Source: Ktedonobacteraceae bacterium (lineage in GTDB: Bacteria; Chloroflexota; Ktedonobacteria; Ktedonobacterales; Ktedonobacteraceae). From it: DNA of 64,000 nt. The DNA lies in the NCBI GenBank assembly GCA_035653615.1, contig DASRBN010000033.1, positions 186,001 to 250,000 of the forward strand. Reading direction: 5' to 3'. Position numbers and translations under genes: made by a program. Below, piece by piece: positions 33,404 through 42,259 of this stretch (its first letter is position 1; each line of letters begins with the position of its first letter). The notes under the pieces were generated by a model. That model was not told the origin of the DNA, did no database searches, and saw nothing but the letters and a program-made list of their open reading frames with translations.

Positions 33404-36400
33404 ATGGCCCTGACTTCTGAGTCACCCCTGTCAAAGCAGCAAGATATCTACGCCTTTCCTGCATCTTTCGCGCAGCAAGGTCTCTGGTATATCGATCAAA
33501 TACATCCACACAATACCATCTATAACCTGTTCTCCACGCTGCATATTCGCACTGCTGTCAACACAGATGCCCTTGCTAGCAGCATTCAGGCAATCATTCA
33601 GCGGCATGAAGCACTGCGCACAGTTTTTGTGGCGCACAACGGCCAGCCACTGCAAATGATCCTTCCACAGCTGGAGGTACCGTTTACGGTTGTGGACCTG
33701 GAATATCTACCTGAAGCGGCACGACAGGCCGAAATGCTACGGCTCGCGAATGCGGAGGTGCAGCAGCCCTTTGATCTGGCTCATGGCCCCCTGCTGCGTA
33801 CCACCCTCTTTCGCCTGGGGGCCAGGGAATTTCTCCTGCTGCTGACCATTCACCATATCATCTACGATGGCTGGTCGGTGCATGTCTTCTTTCGCGAACT
33901 GGCCGCGTATTATCAGGCTTTTGACAAAGGTTCGCCGCTCGCATTGCCCGCGTTACCCGTTCAATATGTCGATTTCGCCGTCTGGCAACGCGAATGGTTG
34001 AGCGGTGAAAGGCTCGATGAACAGCTTGCCTACTGGAAGCAACAACTGGCCGGCGCACCTGCCCTGTTCGAACTCCCAACCGATCGACCTCGACCGGCTA
34101 TCCCAACCAGCAGGGGTTCCCTGCGCCTCTTTCAGTTTTCAAGAGCATTTACCGAAACGCTGAGAGCTCTCAGCCGGCAGGAAAAGGTCAGCCTGTTCAC
34201 CACCCTCGTTGCTTCCTTTCAGACATTGCTGTATCGCTACACCGGGCAGGAGGATTTGCTGCTCGGTACCGATACTGCTGATCGCAGCCAGGCAGGAACG
34301 GAAGATTTGATCGGCTTTTTCGTCAATACCCTGGTGTTGCGTTGTGATCTATCCGGCAATCCTACCTTCCATGAACTCCTGGGCAGGGTACGCCAGGTGA
34401 TCCTTGAGGCTTACGCGCATCAAGACGTGCCCATCGAAGTGCTCGCTCGCGAACTCCGGCCTGACCGCTCCCCGGGTCAAAATCCTTTCTTCCAGGTCAT
34501 GTTGTCGCTTGACCTCTCATCCCCTGACCTGCCGCCGCATTGGGAACTGCTGCCATTGGAGTTGAAAACAGGTTCCGCCAAGTTCGATCTCTCATTCGAG
34601 ATGCAGGACCGCTCGGATGGCCTGCTTATATTCCTGGAGTACAACACCGACCTCTTCGATGAAACAACCATTGTGCGCATGATGGGCCATTGGCAACGCT
34701 TGTTGGAAGGAATCGTCGCCGACCCCCAGCAACATATTGCCGACCTGCCGCTTTTGACCGCCGGTGAGTGGCAGCAGCAGATCATTGACTGGAACGCTAC
34801 CTCAGCAGACTTTCCCCAACACTGCTGCTTCCCCCAGCTATTTGAAGAGCAGGTCGCCCGCACACCCGATGCTATCGCAGTCGTCTTCGAGCAGGAGCGA
34901 TTCACCTACCGGCAACTGAACCAGCACGCGAATTACCTGGCACACCATTTGCAAGACCGTGGTGTCGGTCCCGAAACCATCATCCCTCTCCTCGCGGAAC
35001 GCGGCAGCGCCTTCATCATCGCAATGCTGGGCATCATGAAAGCTGGGGGAACCTATCTCCCGCTCGACCCGCGTCACCCTGCCGCGCGCCTGCGCCAGGT
35101 GCTTGAACACAGTGGCTCGCATTTTCTGCTTGCCACGAAAAAGTTCGCCCCCATCCTTTCCCAGATCACCGCCCCCAATCCCGATCCCGATTCCACCCGT
35201 GGGGACAGCGCCTCGTGCCTGTCCTTCCCACGGCCCGATCAATCTGGCCCCTACGAGATTCTTTACCTTGAGGATATTTTCGCCATAGCGGATACGAACA
35301 TGGCTCAGAGTAATTTGCCTGTGCGCGCAACGCCTCGCAACATGGCGTATGTCATTTATACATCTGGCTCAACCGGAACGCCCAAGGGGGTGATGATCGA
35401 GCATCGTGGAATGTTGAACCATCTCTATGCCAAGGTCTCCGATCTCAAACTCTCCGCGGCTGATAGGATAGCGCAAACCGCTTCGCAATGCTTTGATATC
35501 TCAGTCTGGCAATTTCTGGCCGCTTTGCTCGTAGGCGGGCGCGTTCACATCTTTCCCGACGAGGTGGCTCATCACCCGCTGCACCTGCTTGAGCAGGTTG
35601 ATCAGCACGAAATCTCCATCCTCGAAACCGTGCCATCCCTGCTGCGCGTCATGCTCGAGTCCATCGAAAATGGAAGCAATGCCTATCCTCGCCTGCAACA
35701 CCTGCGCTGGCTTATTCCAACAGGAGAAGCCTTGCCTCCAGAGTTCTGTAAAAGATGGTTGAATATCTACCCCGGAATTCCTTTGTTAAATGCCTATGGG
35801 CCTACCGAGTGTTCGGATGATGTCACCCACTTCCCTATCCATCATCCTCTTGCCAACCAGCAGCTACACACCCCCATCGGCCGGCCGATTCAGAACATGC
35901 AGCTCTACATCCTTGACCGGCAGTTACATCCTGTACCCATTGGCGTCAATGGCGAATTGTACGTAGGCGGCATAGGCGTAGGTCGTGGCTACCTCAATGA
36001 CCCGCAGCGCACAGCCGAATCATTTGTACCCAACCCCTTCGTAAGAACCAACCAGATCGCGACCCCACAAGACCAATCCCCCGGCTCTGTCTTATATGCC
36101 GACCAATCCCCCGGCGAAGCCGTAGGGGCCGATTTATCGTACACACCGCCGATTTATCGGCCCTCGCCCAATCTCACACCCGAATCCGGCGCAAAGCTCT
36201 ATAAAACTGGTGACCTGGTTCGTTACCTCTCTGATGGCACCATCGAATTCCTTGGCCGTATTGATCACCAGGTCAAAATACGTGGCTATCGCATCGAGTT
36301 GGGGGAAATCGAATCTGCGTTGCGCCAGCACAACAGCGTGCAGGATGTAGTTGTCATCGTTCGTGAGGATACAACCGGCAACAAATCCCTTGTCGCCTAT

Positions 36401-36967
36401 GTCGTAGCATCATCGGATGTCACTGCGAACGAACTGCGAACCTCTCTAAAGCAAAAATTGCCCGATTACATGATTCCATCTGCCATCGTGCTGCTAGAAT
36501 CGCTACCGCTCACGCCAAATGGCAAAGTAGATCGCCGCGCCTTACCCGTCCCTCAGTACGAGCGATTCGAGCCAGGTGAACGGTTTGTAGCTGCGACTCA
36601 ACCCATCCAACAGCAGCTTGTCCAGATCTGGGAGGAACTCCTGGCGATTCGACCTATCGGTATCCAGGATAACTTCTTCGAAATCGGAGGCCATTCCCTC
36701 CTGCTCGTTCGCCTGCTTGACCGCATCGAACAGGTCTTCGGCAAAAAGATTCCCATAGCTACCCTGCTGGCCGCCCCAACGATTGAGCAACTGGCTCATA
36801 TCCTGGCCGCCGAACCCGGTAGGGACAGCGGCCTGTCCCTATCCCGGTCGGGGCACGAGGACAGGCACCAGGACCCCAGAGAGGACAGGGACAGGCCGCT
36901 GTCCCTACAGGACTTATTGTCTTCAATGAAAGCGGTCTGGAAAAGGTCGCGCCCTGGAAAGGCGTAA
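33404..36967 (+). CDS. NRPS extension module, condensation-adenylation-carrier
   Basis: 1187 residues from the ATG at 33404 (AAGGA upstream; a longer frame from 33293 lacks a site). The condensation domain (about 15-450) has an intact HHIIYDG at 150-156. The adenylation domain (about 470-1065) has an A3 YTSGSTGTPKGV. The carrier domain has Ser1098 in DNFFEIGGHSL. The pocket reads D-I-W-E-I-T-A-D-D-K by my alignment. Asp235 is normal, and acids at 278, 330 and 331 suggest a cationic side chain such as 2,3-diaminopropionate. No thioesterase or reductase follows. Three in-frame repeat insertions (about residues 599-617, 890-921 and 1138-1169) interrupt loops and the tail. Confidence 0.92.
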   Translation: MALTSESPLSKQQDIYAFPASFAQQGLWYIDQIHPHNTIYNLFSTLHIRTAVNTDALASSIQAIIQRHEALRTVFVAHNGQPLQMILPQLEVPFTVVDLEYLPEAARQAEMLRLANAEVQQPFDLAHGPLLRTTLFRLGAREFLLLLTIHHIIYDGWSVHVFFRELAAYYQAFDKGSPLALPALPVQYVDFAVWQREWLSGERLDEQLAYWKQQLAGAPALFELPTDRPRPAIPTSRGSLRLFQFSRAFTETLRALSRQEKVSLFTTLVASFQTLLYRYTGQEDLLLGTDTADRSQAGTEDLIGFFVNTLVLRCDLSGNPTFHELLGRVRQVILEAYAHQDVPIEVLARELRPDRSPGQNPFFQVMLSLDLSSPDLPPHWELLPLELKTGSAKFDLSFEMQDRSDGLLIFLEYNTDLFDETTIVRMMGHWQRLLEGIVADPQQHIADLPLLTAGEWQQQIIDWNATSADFPQHCCFPQLFEEQVARTPDAIAVVFEQERFTYRQLNQHANYLAHHLQDRGVGPETIIPLLAERGSAFIIAMLGIMKAGGTYLPLDPRHPAARLRQVLEHSGSHFLLATKKFAPILSQITAPNPDPDSTRGDSASCLSFPRPDQSGPYEILYLEDIFAIADTNMAQSNLPVRATPRNMAYVIYTSGSTGTPKGVMIEHRGMLNHLYAKVSDLKLSAADRIAQTASQCFDISVWQFLAALLVGGRVHIFPDEVAHHPLHLLEQVDQHEISILETVPSLLRVMLESIENGSNAYPRLQHLRWLIPTGEALPPEFCKRWLNIYPGIPLLNAYGPTECSDDVTHFPIHHPLANQQLHTPIGRPIQNMQLYILDRQLHPVPIGVNGELYVGGIGVGRGYLNDPQRTAESFVPNPFVRTNQIATPQDQSPGSVLYADQSPGEAVGADLSYTPPIYRPSPNLTPESGAKLYKTGDLVRYLSDGTIEFLGRIDHQVKIRGYRIELGEIESALRQHNSVQDVVVIVREDTTGNKSLVAYVVASSDVTANELRTSLKQKLPDYMIPSAIVLLESLPLTPNGKVDRRALPVPQYERFEPGERFVAATQPIQQQLVQIWEELLAIRPIGIQDNFFEIGGHSLLLVRLLDRIEQVFGKKIPIATLLAAPTIEQLAHILAAEPGRDSGLSLSRSGHEDRHQDPREDRDRPLSLQDLLSSMKAVWKRSRPGKA
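35199..35255. repeat. Repeat family A (plus C fragment) inside the NRPS gene
   Basis: GTGGGGACAGCGCCTCGTGC then CTGTCC, followed by CGGCCCGATCAATCTGGCCC at 35231-35250. Translated in frame as roughly TRGDSASCLSFPRPDQSGP between adenylation motifs A2 and A3, where standard domains have a short loop. Confidence 0.75.
36116..36164. repeat. Repeat family C inside the NRPS gene
   Basis: GTAGGGGCCGATTTATCG ... CGCCGATTTATCGGCCC is read in frame between adenylation motifs A6 and A7. It is preceded by a short direct duplication of GACCAATCCCCCGGC (36071-36085 and 36101-36115). Confidence 0.75.
36818..36909. repeat. Double repeat family A inverted pair at the NRPS C terminus
   Basis: GGTAGGGACAGCGGCCTGTC at the left and GGACAGGCCGCTGTCCCTAC-type sequence at the right form an inverted pair, with a further GACAGGCACCAGGACC unit between. 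It encodes a hydrophilic tail rich in Arg, Asp and Ser after the carrier domain. Confidence 0.75.
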
Positions 36968-37053
36968 CACAGGAGGCATGTCATTCTGAGCGAGGGGAAG
37001 AGTCTCTGCCAGGAAAGGCTTAAATACCATCAATACTTGAAAAAGGAGATCAT

Positions 37054-37254
37054 ATGAGCAATACTAATGAACAGGACGATAACATTACCTACAAAGTAGT
37101 CGTCAACCATGAAGAGCAGTATTCGATCTGGCCTGCCTCCCGCGAAAATGCCCCTGGCTGGCGTGATGCGGGCAAAACAGGTTCAAAAGCAGAATGCCTG
37201 GCGTATATCAAAGAAGTCTGGACCGACATGAGGCCGCTTAGCCTCAGAACGTAG
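37054..37254 (+). CDS. MbtH-like protein
   Basis: 66 residues with the complete MbtH signature: '[12 protein letters not shown]' with the invariant Asn, Glu, Gln and Trp-Pro, '[20 protein letters not shown]', then '[11 protein letters not shown]'. MbtH proteins bind and activate NRPS adenylation domains. Its place directly after the NRPS genes, with a strong AAGGAG site, indicates that it serves one or both of them and that the NRPS system is expressed. Confidence 0.97.
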   Translation: MSNTNEQDDNITYKVVVNHEEQYSIWPASRENAPGWRDAGKTGSKAECLAYIKEVWTDMRPLSLRT

Positions 37255-37262
37255 GCATCGCA

Positions 37263-38336
37263 ATGAACACTACTTCCGAGCAAGGCAGGAGAAAATCGAA
37301 TCTCTTCATAATTATCCTTCTCCTCCTCTTATCAGTAGGAATCTCCGCGTATTGGCTCAACAACACCGGCGCCAGGCAGGCTGCCTATACATTTCCTCGC
37401 GCGATCTCAAGGGTCGTTTATGGCGTCAATGTTGATATAAGCGCAATGATCCCGGGTTCGGGCTATACGGTCTGGGATCCCCAGGGAGGAGACTTTTTCG
37501 ACCTGGCTTCCCGGCTCGGTATCAATACGTTGCGCATCACGGATGTTCGCTGGGCTACTACCGGTCAGGAGCGTAGCAGGGCAACCTGGAAGCAGATTTT
37601 CGATAAGGCCGCGAGTCATCATATCAACATCATCCTGTTACTGGCAGACGGCGGCAATAAATCCGCGCTGGAAGAAGCCCATACCCTGCTGGGCGATTAT
37701 GGGCTGGCCTCTGCTGCCGCGCTCTGGATGGTAGACCTGGCCAATGAACCGGATGTAAGCGATCCTCAACAGATGAGGGAACTGCGACAGGAGGCTTTAT
37801 ATGTACACCAGGTGGCTCCCAAAATTCCCGTTACCATAGGAGGTTGGAAGAGCGAGATTGTGGGATCGCCTGGCACATACGATTGGCAAGACCCCGCGGA
37901 TATACCGAAACTCATTAATCTGGTGGATGTCGTTTCGCCTCACCTGTATGGATTCGAACAGGACGCGCAGAATGACGTAACGCCTGCTCAATTGACGCAA
38001 CGTTTCCTTGCTGCCGTCCTGCAACAGGCACGAGGCAAACCTGTGTTGCTCGAAGAATTCGGCGCCAGCAATGGTCTGGCGACAACCACTGCCGCCACTC
38101 CAACTGGGGGTCCTTCCTGGCAGGCTTCAGTCTACCGCAGCGTTTTAGCCGCGGTCTCAGCCGAACACGCTGAAGGAGTCATGGGCGCCGTGGCCTGGAT
38201 TATCGCGCCCCGTCCTGTCTGGCCAAATTCTGATAGTTATCAAGGAGACATGACGGGCTGGGCTTTTGTCCTGAACCATGGCCAGCGTCTTTTACCGGCT
38301 GCGAAGGTATTTTCCATCATACAGCATAGTGGATAG
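37263..38336 (+). CDS. Membrane-anchored clan GH-A glycoside hydrolase-like protein
   Basis: 357 residues. A basic N terminus and one membrane helix (about 13-32, 'LFIIILLLLLSVGISAYWL') anchor an extracellular TIM-barrel. The acid/base 'DLANEPD' (Asn-Glu, about residue 158) and the nucleophile 'VLLEEFGAS' (about 262) are the two catalytic glutamates of clan GH-A enzymes such as GH5. 'VVSPHLYGF' gives the conserved His-x-Tyr. It starts eight bases after the MbtH gene, so it belongs to the NRPS transcript. It may trim or remodel the surface glycan made by the genes downstream. Confidence 0.8.
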   Translation: MNTTSEQGRRKSNLFIIILLLLLSVGISAYWLNNTGARQAAYTFPRAISRVVYGVNVDISAMIPGSGYTVWDPQGGDFFDLASRLGINTLRITDVRWATTGQERSRATWKQIFDKAASHHINIILLLADGGNKSALEEAHTLLGDYGLASAAALWMVDLANEPDVSDPQQMRELRQEALYVHQVAPKIPVTIGGWKSEIVGSPGTYDWQDPADIPKLINLVDVVSPHLYGFEQDAQNDVTPAQLTQRFLAAVLQQARGKPVLLEEFGASNGLATTTAATPTGGPSWQASVYRSVLAAVSAEHAEGVMGAVAWIIAPRPVWPNSDSYQGDMTGWAFVLNHGQRLLPAAKVFSIIQHSG

Positions 38337-38361
38337 ATGCAAAGAAAGCATAGGAAGTTTC

Positions 38362-39465
38362 ATGGAGGTTCATCACATTTCAGATACAGTAGCAGCAAGT
38401 TCCGCCTTGCGCGTAATCGCCATTGACCCTCAAACTGACGAGCGGTGGGAAGAACTGATGCGCGATACACCGGCAAGTTGGATCTATTATGCACCCGCCT
38501 GGTTCCAGGTCTTGCAAGAGGTATACGGCTACAAACCGGCACACCTGGCCTGTGAGGATGAAGCCGGTCGCTTAGTCGCCATCCTGCCACTCTTCTACCA
38601 GCATGGATGGCGCAGCGGCCGCATCATAAAATCCGTCTTTACCGGGCCGCTCACCAGTAGTGACGCGGCCCGCCTGGCCCTTTTGCGAGCGACCGTCGCG
38701 CGTTTCCGAGCGCGGTCGTATGTCAAACTGCACCTCAAGTTGCCATCGAATTCATTCGATGGACTGGTGGAGGGTATGGTTGGACGCCCCGCGTACTCGA
38801 CATATGTGCTGGCCCTGCCCGAGTCAGCCGATTCCCTGCGCCTGGATCCTACCATTAAAAGGGCTATCAACAAGGCAATCAGGTCAGGTGTGGAGGTGCG
38901 CGAGGCGGAAACAGAAGCCGAGTTGCGCTCCTGGTACGAGTTGTACTTACAGACGATGCGTAAATTCGATGCATTGCCCAATCCATACCGCTACTTCAGG
39001 GTGGCATGGCAGCGACTGCGCTCAAAAGGCATGCTGCGTCTGCTGCTGGCCGAGCAAGTGGAGGCAGGACGCAGGAGGTTGATAGCTGGTTTCCTGTACC
39101 TGCTGTGGGGCGCGACCATCTCCTATGCCTGCGCGGGCTGGCGCGACGAGAATCAGGCCTTGCGCCCCAACGACCTGTTGCACTGGCGCGCCATGCAAGA
39201 TGCCTGCGCAGCAGGGATACGCTGGTATGATTTTGGCGATGTCGAACCGGGCAACAGCGGACTGGCACGCTATAAGGCCAAGTGGGGCGCGGAGCCAACG
39301 CTGGTGTATGATTACAGCTACCCTCCGGCGTCTCAGCGCGCGAGCGACACACCGGCGCTTATGAGCGACCGGGCACAGCAGCTGATGCAGTTCGCCTGGC
39401 GCCATTTTCCTGCCAGGATGGTGGGGGCATTAAGTGATTGGTACTATGCCATGCATCTTTACTAA
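38362..39465 (+). CDS. FemAB/GNAT-fold aminoacyl or acyl transferase, copy 1
   Basis: 367 residues from the ATG at 38362 (AGGAAG upstream). It has the double-GNAT architecture of the FemAB/Acetyltransf_6 (BioF2) family: 'ASWIYYAPAWFQVLQEVYGY' at the start, 'RRLIAGFLYLLWGATISYAC' in the second GNAT half, and the closing motif 'WYDFGDVEPGNSGLARYKAK'. Family members move amino acids from aminoacyl-tRNA to peptidoglycan precursors (FemX/FemA) or act in exopolysaccharide systems. It could transfer the NRPS-bound amino acid to a glycan or lipid carrier, but that is inference. A close paralogue of identical length lies 380 bases downstream. Confidence 0.82.
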   Translation: MEVHHISDTVAASSALRVIAIDPQTDERWEELMRDTPASWIYYAPAWFQVLQEVYGYKPAHLACEDEAGRLVAILPLFYQHGWRSGRIIKSVFTGPLTSSDAARLALLRATVARFRARSYVKLHLKLPSNSFDGLVEGMVGRPAYSTYVLALPESADSLRLDPTIKRAINKAIRSGVEVREAETEAELRSWYELYLQTMRKFDALPNPYRYFRVAWQRLRSKGMLRLLLAEQVEAGRRRLIAGFLYLLWGATISYACAGWRDENQALRPNDLLHWRAMQDACAAGIRWYDFGDVEPGNSGLARYKAKWGAEPTLVYDYSYPPASQRASDTPALMSDRAQQLMQFAWRHFPARMVGALSDWYYAMHLY

Positions 39466-39847
39466 AATTTCAATCCCAGACGGGTTCAGGAAAGGGTCTG
39501 GCTCCTGCTGCTTCCCTGCTGGGGCAGCATAGCGGCTAAACCCGAACACATCAGGTGTACATATACTCATCATAGGTAAGTACGCACGATAGGTGGGGGA
39601 CACTATCCTGCTTCCGATGAATATACACATGCTGTGCGGTTCAACCGCACGTTGTTGCGCGTGCAGTGCATACAATACACACGTACCTGTATCCTGCCTG
39701 ACTCGCCAACAAATATGAGAGCATGAGATTGCCTTTCAATCCTATCCCCGGTTGAATAATTTGCCGGCCAGCAAGGCCTATACTCAAAAAGGAAAGCCTG
39801 CTTCCTTTCCCGGATTACCGCTCCGGCTCTCAGCAGGCGGAGGTATC
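39466..39847. other. Gap between the two FemAB-like genes
   Basis: About 380 bases without a gene. It holds a near-perfect palindrome GTGCGGTT-C-AACCGCAC at 39634-39650, possibly an operator or a terminator for copy 1. A GTGCAGTGCATACAATACAC stretch lies downstream. I see no dispersed repeat copy here. Confidence 0.5.
39634..39650. promoter_or_regulatory. 17-bp palindrome between FemAB-like genes
   Basis: Two perfect 8-bp arms around one central base. Function unknown; an operator is more likely than a terminator because no T-tract follows. Confidence 0.3.
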
Positions 39848-40951
39848 ATGAAGACACGACTTACGTTCGCGCATTCAACATTGTCTATGCCCTTACGCGT
39901 TAGCGAGATCGATCCCCAGACCGATGCGCGCTGGGAGACTTTTTTGTCCGGCCTGCCCGGCATCTGTATTTTTTACACTCCCCCCTGGTTGCGCGTTTTG
40001 GAGGAGACATATGGCTACAGATCATTTCACCTCATCTGTGAAGATGCGAGCGGCCACACGATGGGCGTGCTGCCGCTGTTCTACTCACGAGGATGGCGTA
40101 GCGGGCGCGTCTTGCGCTCTGTCTACACCGGTCCCCTTGCCCTCAGCGATGCCGCCCGCCTGGCCTTATTACAGTTCGCGCTCAAGCGTGTTGACACTGA
40201 AGATGACGTGAAATTACGCTTCAAGATGATGTCTAACGCGATTGATGGTCAGGTAGGTGGAATGACTGGCGTACCGGCATACGAAACGTATATGCTGGCT
40301 TTGCCGGAAAGAGTAGAACTGCTGCGCGTGGATTCGGCTATTCGCCGGGCCGTGAACAAGGCGCTCCGGCTGGGTGTAAAGGTGCGTGAGGCGGAGAGCG
40401 AGCGTGAGCTCCGCGCCTGGTACCGGCTCTACGCGCATACCATGTGTAAGCTGGCACTGCTGCCGAATCCTTACCGCCTCTTTGAACTGGCATGGCGCTA
40501 CCTGCGATCCAGAGGCATGCTGCGCCTGTTGCTTGCGGAATACGTCAAAGAGGGTAAGAGAAAATTGGTGGCAGGTAACTTGCTACTATACTACGGACAA
40601 ACGATCTCTTTTGATTCTTCTGGTTGGAGCGAGCAGGATCAAGCGCTCAGGGCCAACGACCTGCTGCACTGGCAAGCAATATACGACGCCTGTGCCGCTG
40701 GCGCACGCTGGTACGATTTTGGCGATGTAAGCCTGGATAATGCGGGACTGGCGCGCTATAAAACGAAATGGGGAGCAAAACCCGACCTGATCTATGGTTA
40801 TAGCTACCCCGTACTGCATGGCGTGAGCAATGAACAAAAAGCGAATGAGCCAGGTGCTATGCGGCGCCTGATCCGCGTTGCCTGGCACCACTTACCGCCG
40901 GGCATGCTTGGGCGAGCCAGCGCCTGGTACCATAAGCTCCATCTCTATTAG
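39848..40951 (+). CDS. FemAB/GNAT-fold aminoacyl or acyl transferase, copy 2
   Basis: 367 residues from the ATG at 39848 (GGAGG upstream), homologous over its whole length to the preceding FemAB-like protein. Shared elements include 'EIDPQTDARWE', 'GVLPLFYSRGWRSGR', 'RAVNKALRLGVKVREAESER' and 'WYDFGDVSLDNAGLARYKTK'. The two copies differ most in the substrate-side helices, suggesting successive transfer of two different residues, as with FemX/FemA/FemB. It ends the plus-strand group; the glycosyltransferase block that follows is convergent. Confidence 0.82.
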   Translation: MKTRLTFAHSTLSMPLRVSEIDPQTDARWETFLSGLPGICIFYTPPWLRVLEETYGYRSFHLICEDASGHTMGVLPLFYSRGWRSGRVLRSVYTGPLALSDAARLALLQFALKRVDTEDDVKLRFKMMSNAIDGQVGGMTGVPAYETYMLALPERVELLRVDSAIRRAVNKALRLGVKVREAESERELRAWYRLYAHTMCKLALLPNPYRLFELAWRYLRSRGMLRLLLAEYVKEGKRKLVAGNLLLYYGQTISFDSSGWSEQDQALRANDLLHWQAIYDACAAGARWYDFGDVSLDNAGLARYKTKWGAKPDLIYGYSYPVLHGVSNEQKANEPGAMRRLIRVAWHHLPPGMLGRASAWYHKLHLY

Positions 40952-41092
40952 CGCCGCGATCATTTGTAACAATGGGGGCCACAGTAGGGGCGAGGGAGCG
41001 TGCTCTGCCCTCGCGCACTCAATGGCCGCTAGAATCCTGAAAATCTTCGACCTGTCGAGAGCAAAGAATCTGATTATCGCTCAAAAGCCTGG

Positions 41093-42253
41093 TCAGAGTT
41101 CTTCAATCAACGCCATATACCCATCTACAGTGCGGTCCCAGGAATGCGGATCGCGGTAGCGCCTGCCGCGTAGTTGCGCCACCTTTCGCAGCGCGTCTCG
41201 TAGGGCCTCCGCATCTCCTGGCGGCACCACGATTGCCCCTTCATACTCCGCGACAGCCTCGACTAAGCCGCCCACACGCGTGACCACAACGGGGAGTCCG
41301 CAGCTCATAGCGATGTGCAGGGCGCCGCTGCTGGACGCCCGCCGGTAGGGTAGGATGACGGCATCGGCGCCTGCGAAGTATTGGGCCACCTCGTCGTCGG
41401 CTACATAGCGGTTGACGAAGGTGATGCGCTGGCGATAGGGACTCTGCTCGATGAGGGCAGCGGGTTGCGTGCATCCCTCCCAGGTTTCGCCGACGACTGT
41501 GAGCCGGTAGCCCTCGATCTCGCTTGCGGGTAAGGCATCGAAGGCGCGGATGAGGTCTTCGAGTCCTTTATAGGGACGAATGAGGCCGAAGAACAGCAGG
41601 TTACAACTGCTGGCAGAGTCTGTGGGCGAGATCTGTTCAGGCTGCGGCGTTGTGCTTGCGGTGTAAGATGCGTAGGGGCCATGGCCGATCAGCGAGACAG
41701 GGCGTTGTCCCAGGCGGTAGGCATGGGCCAATAGCTTGCGGTCATGTTCCGAATGCACGACGTAGCCATGGGCGAGGCGTAGCAACAGGGGAGCGAGCAA
41801 CCGCACGTAGGTGGAAACGAGCGGTAGTTTTGCCTCCCCAGGGTCAAGCACTTCGTGAAACTCAATCACGACACGCGCGTGTAAGAGCCTGGCGGCGAGG
41901 GCGAGCAGGAGATAGGAGTGCAGCACGGTTGCGCTCCACCATTGGAGGGTGACGACATCGGGTCGCTCGTGCCGCAGGAAGAGCAGCGCGCGCAACATGC
42001 TGGGCAGCCAGTACCAGTTAATACCATCGAAGATACGCGCGCGAGGGTCGTATGCCAGCTTCGTGGTGATACTACCGACGCGCCGGTGTCCCGGATAGAG
42101 GCGGGTTGGCAACAACTGTCGCATCAGGATGGCCGATACGATGTAACTGCTTGCGAGAGCGTTGACAAGGTGCAGTGTGTAGTAGCTGATTCCTCCCAGG
42201 AAGCGTGTTCCCGCGCCAATGACGCATATCCGTAGTGGCAGGTTCTCTTTCAT
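41093..42253 (-). CDS. Glycosyltransferase family 4
   Basis: A 386-residue GT-B enzyme. The N-terminal acceptor domain has 'GGISYYTLHLVNALASSY'. The C-terminal donor domain has 'LLFFGLIRPYKGLEDLIRAF' and the GT4 Glu motif 'ILPYRRASSSGALHIAMSCG' followed by 'GLPVVVTRVGGLVEAV'. It transfers a sugar from a nucleotide donor to a growing glycan, probably at the cytoplasmic face. It is the promoter-distal gene of the minus-strand glycan block, followed by a convergent gap with a GC-rich repeat-like stretch near 40982-41020. Confidence 0.9.
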   Translation of the reverse strand: MKENLPLRICVIGAGTRFLGGISYYTLHLVNALASSYIVSAILMRQLLPTRLYPGHRRVGSITTKLAYDPRARIFDGINWYWLPSMLRALLFLRHERPDVVTLQWWSATVLHSYLLLALAARLLHARVVIEFHEVLDPGEAKLPLVSTYVRLLAPLLLRLAHGYVVHSEHDRKLLAHAYRLGQRPVSLIGHGPYASYTASTTPQPEQISPTDSASSCNLLFFGLIRPYKGLEDLIRAFDALPASEIEGYRLTVVGETWEGCTQPAALIEQSPYRQRITFVNRYVADDEVAQYFAGADAVILPYRRASSSGALHIAMSCGLPVVVTRVGGLVEAVAEYEGAIVVPPGDAEALRDALRKVAQLRGRRYRDPHSWDRTVDGYMALIEEL

Positions 42254-42259
42254 TCCGCT

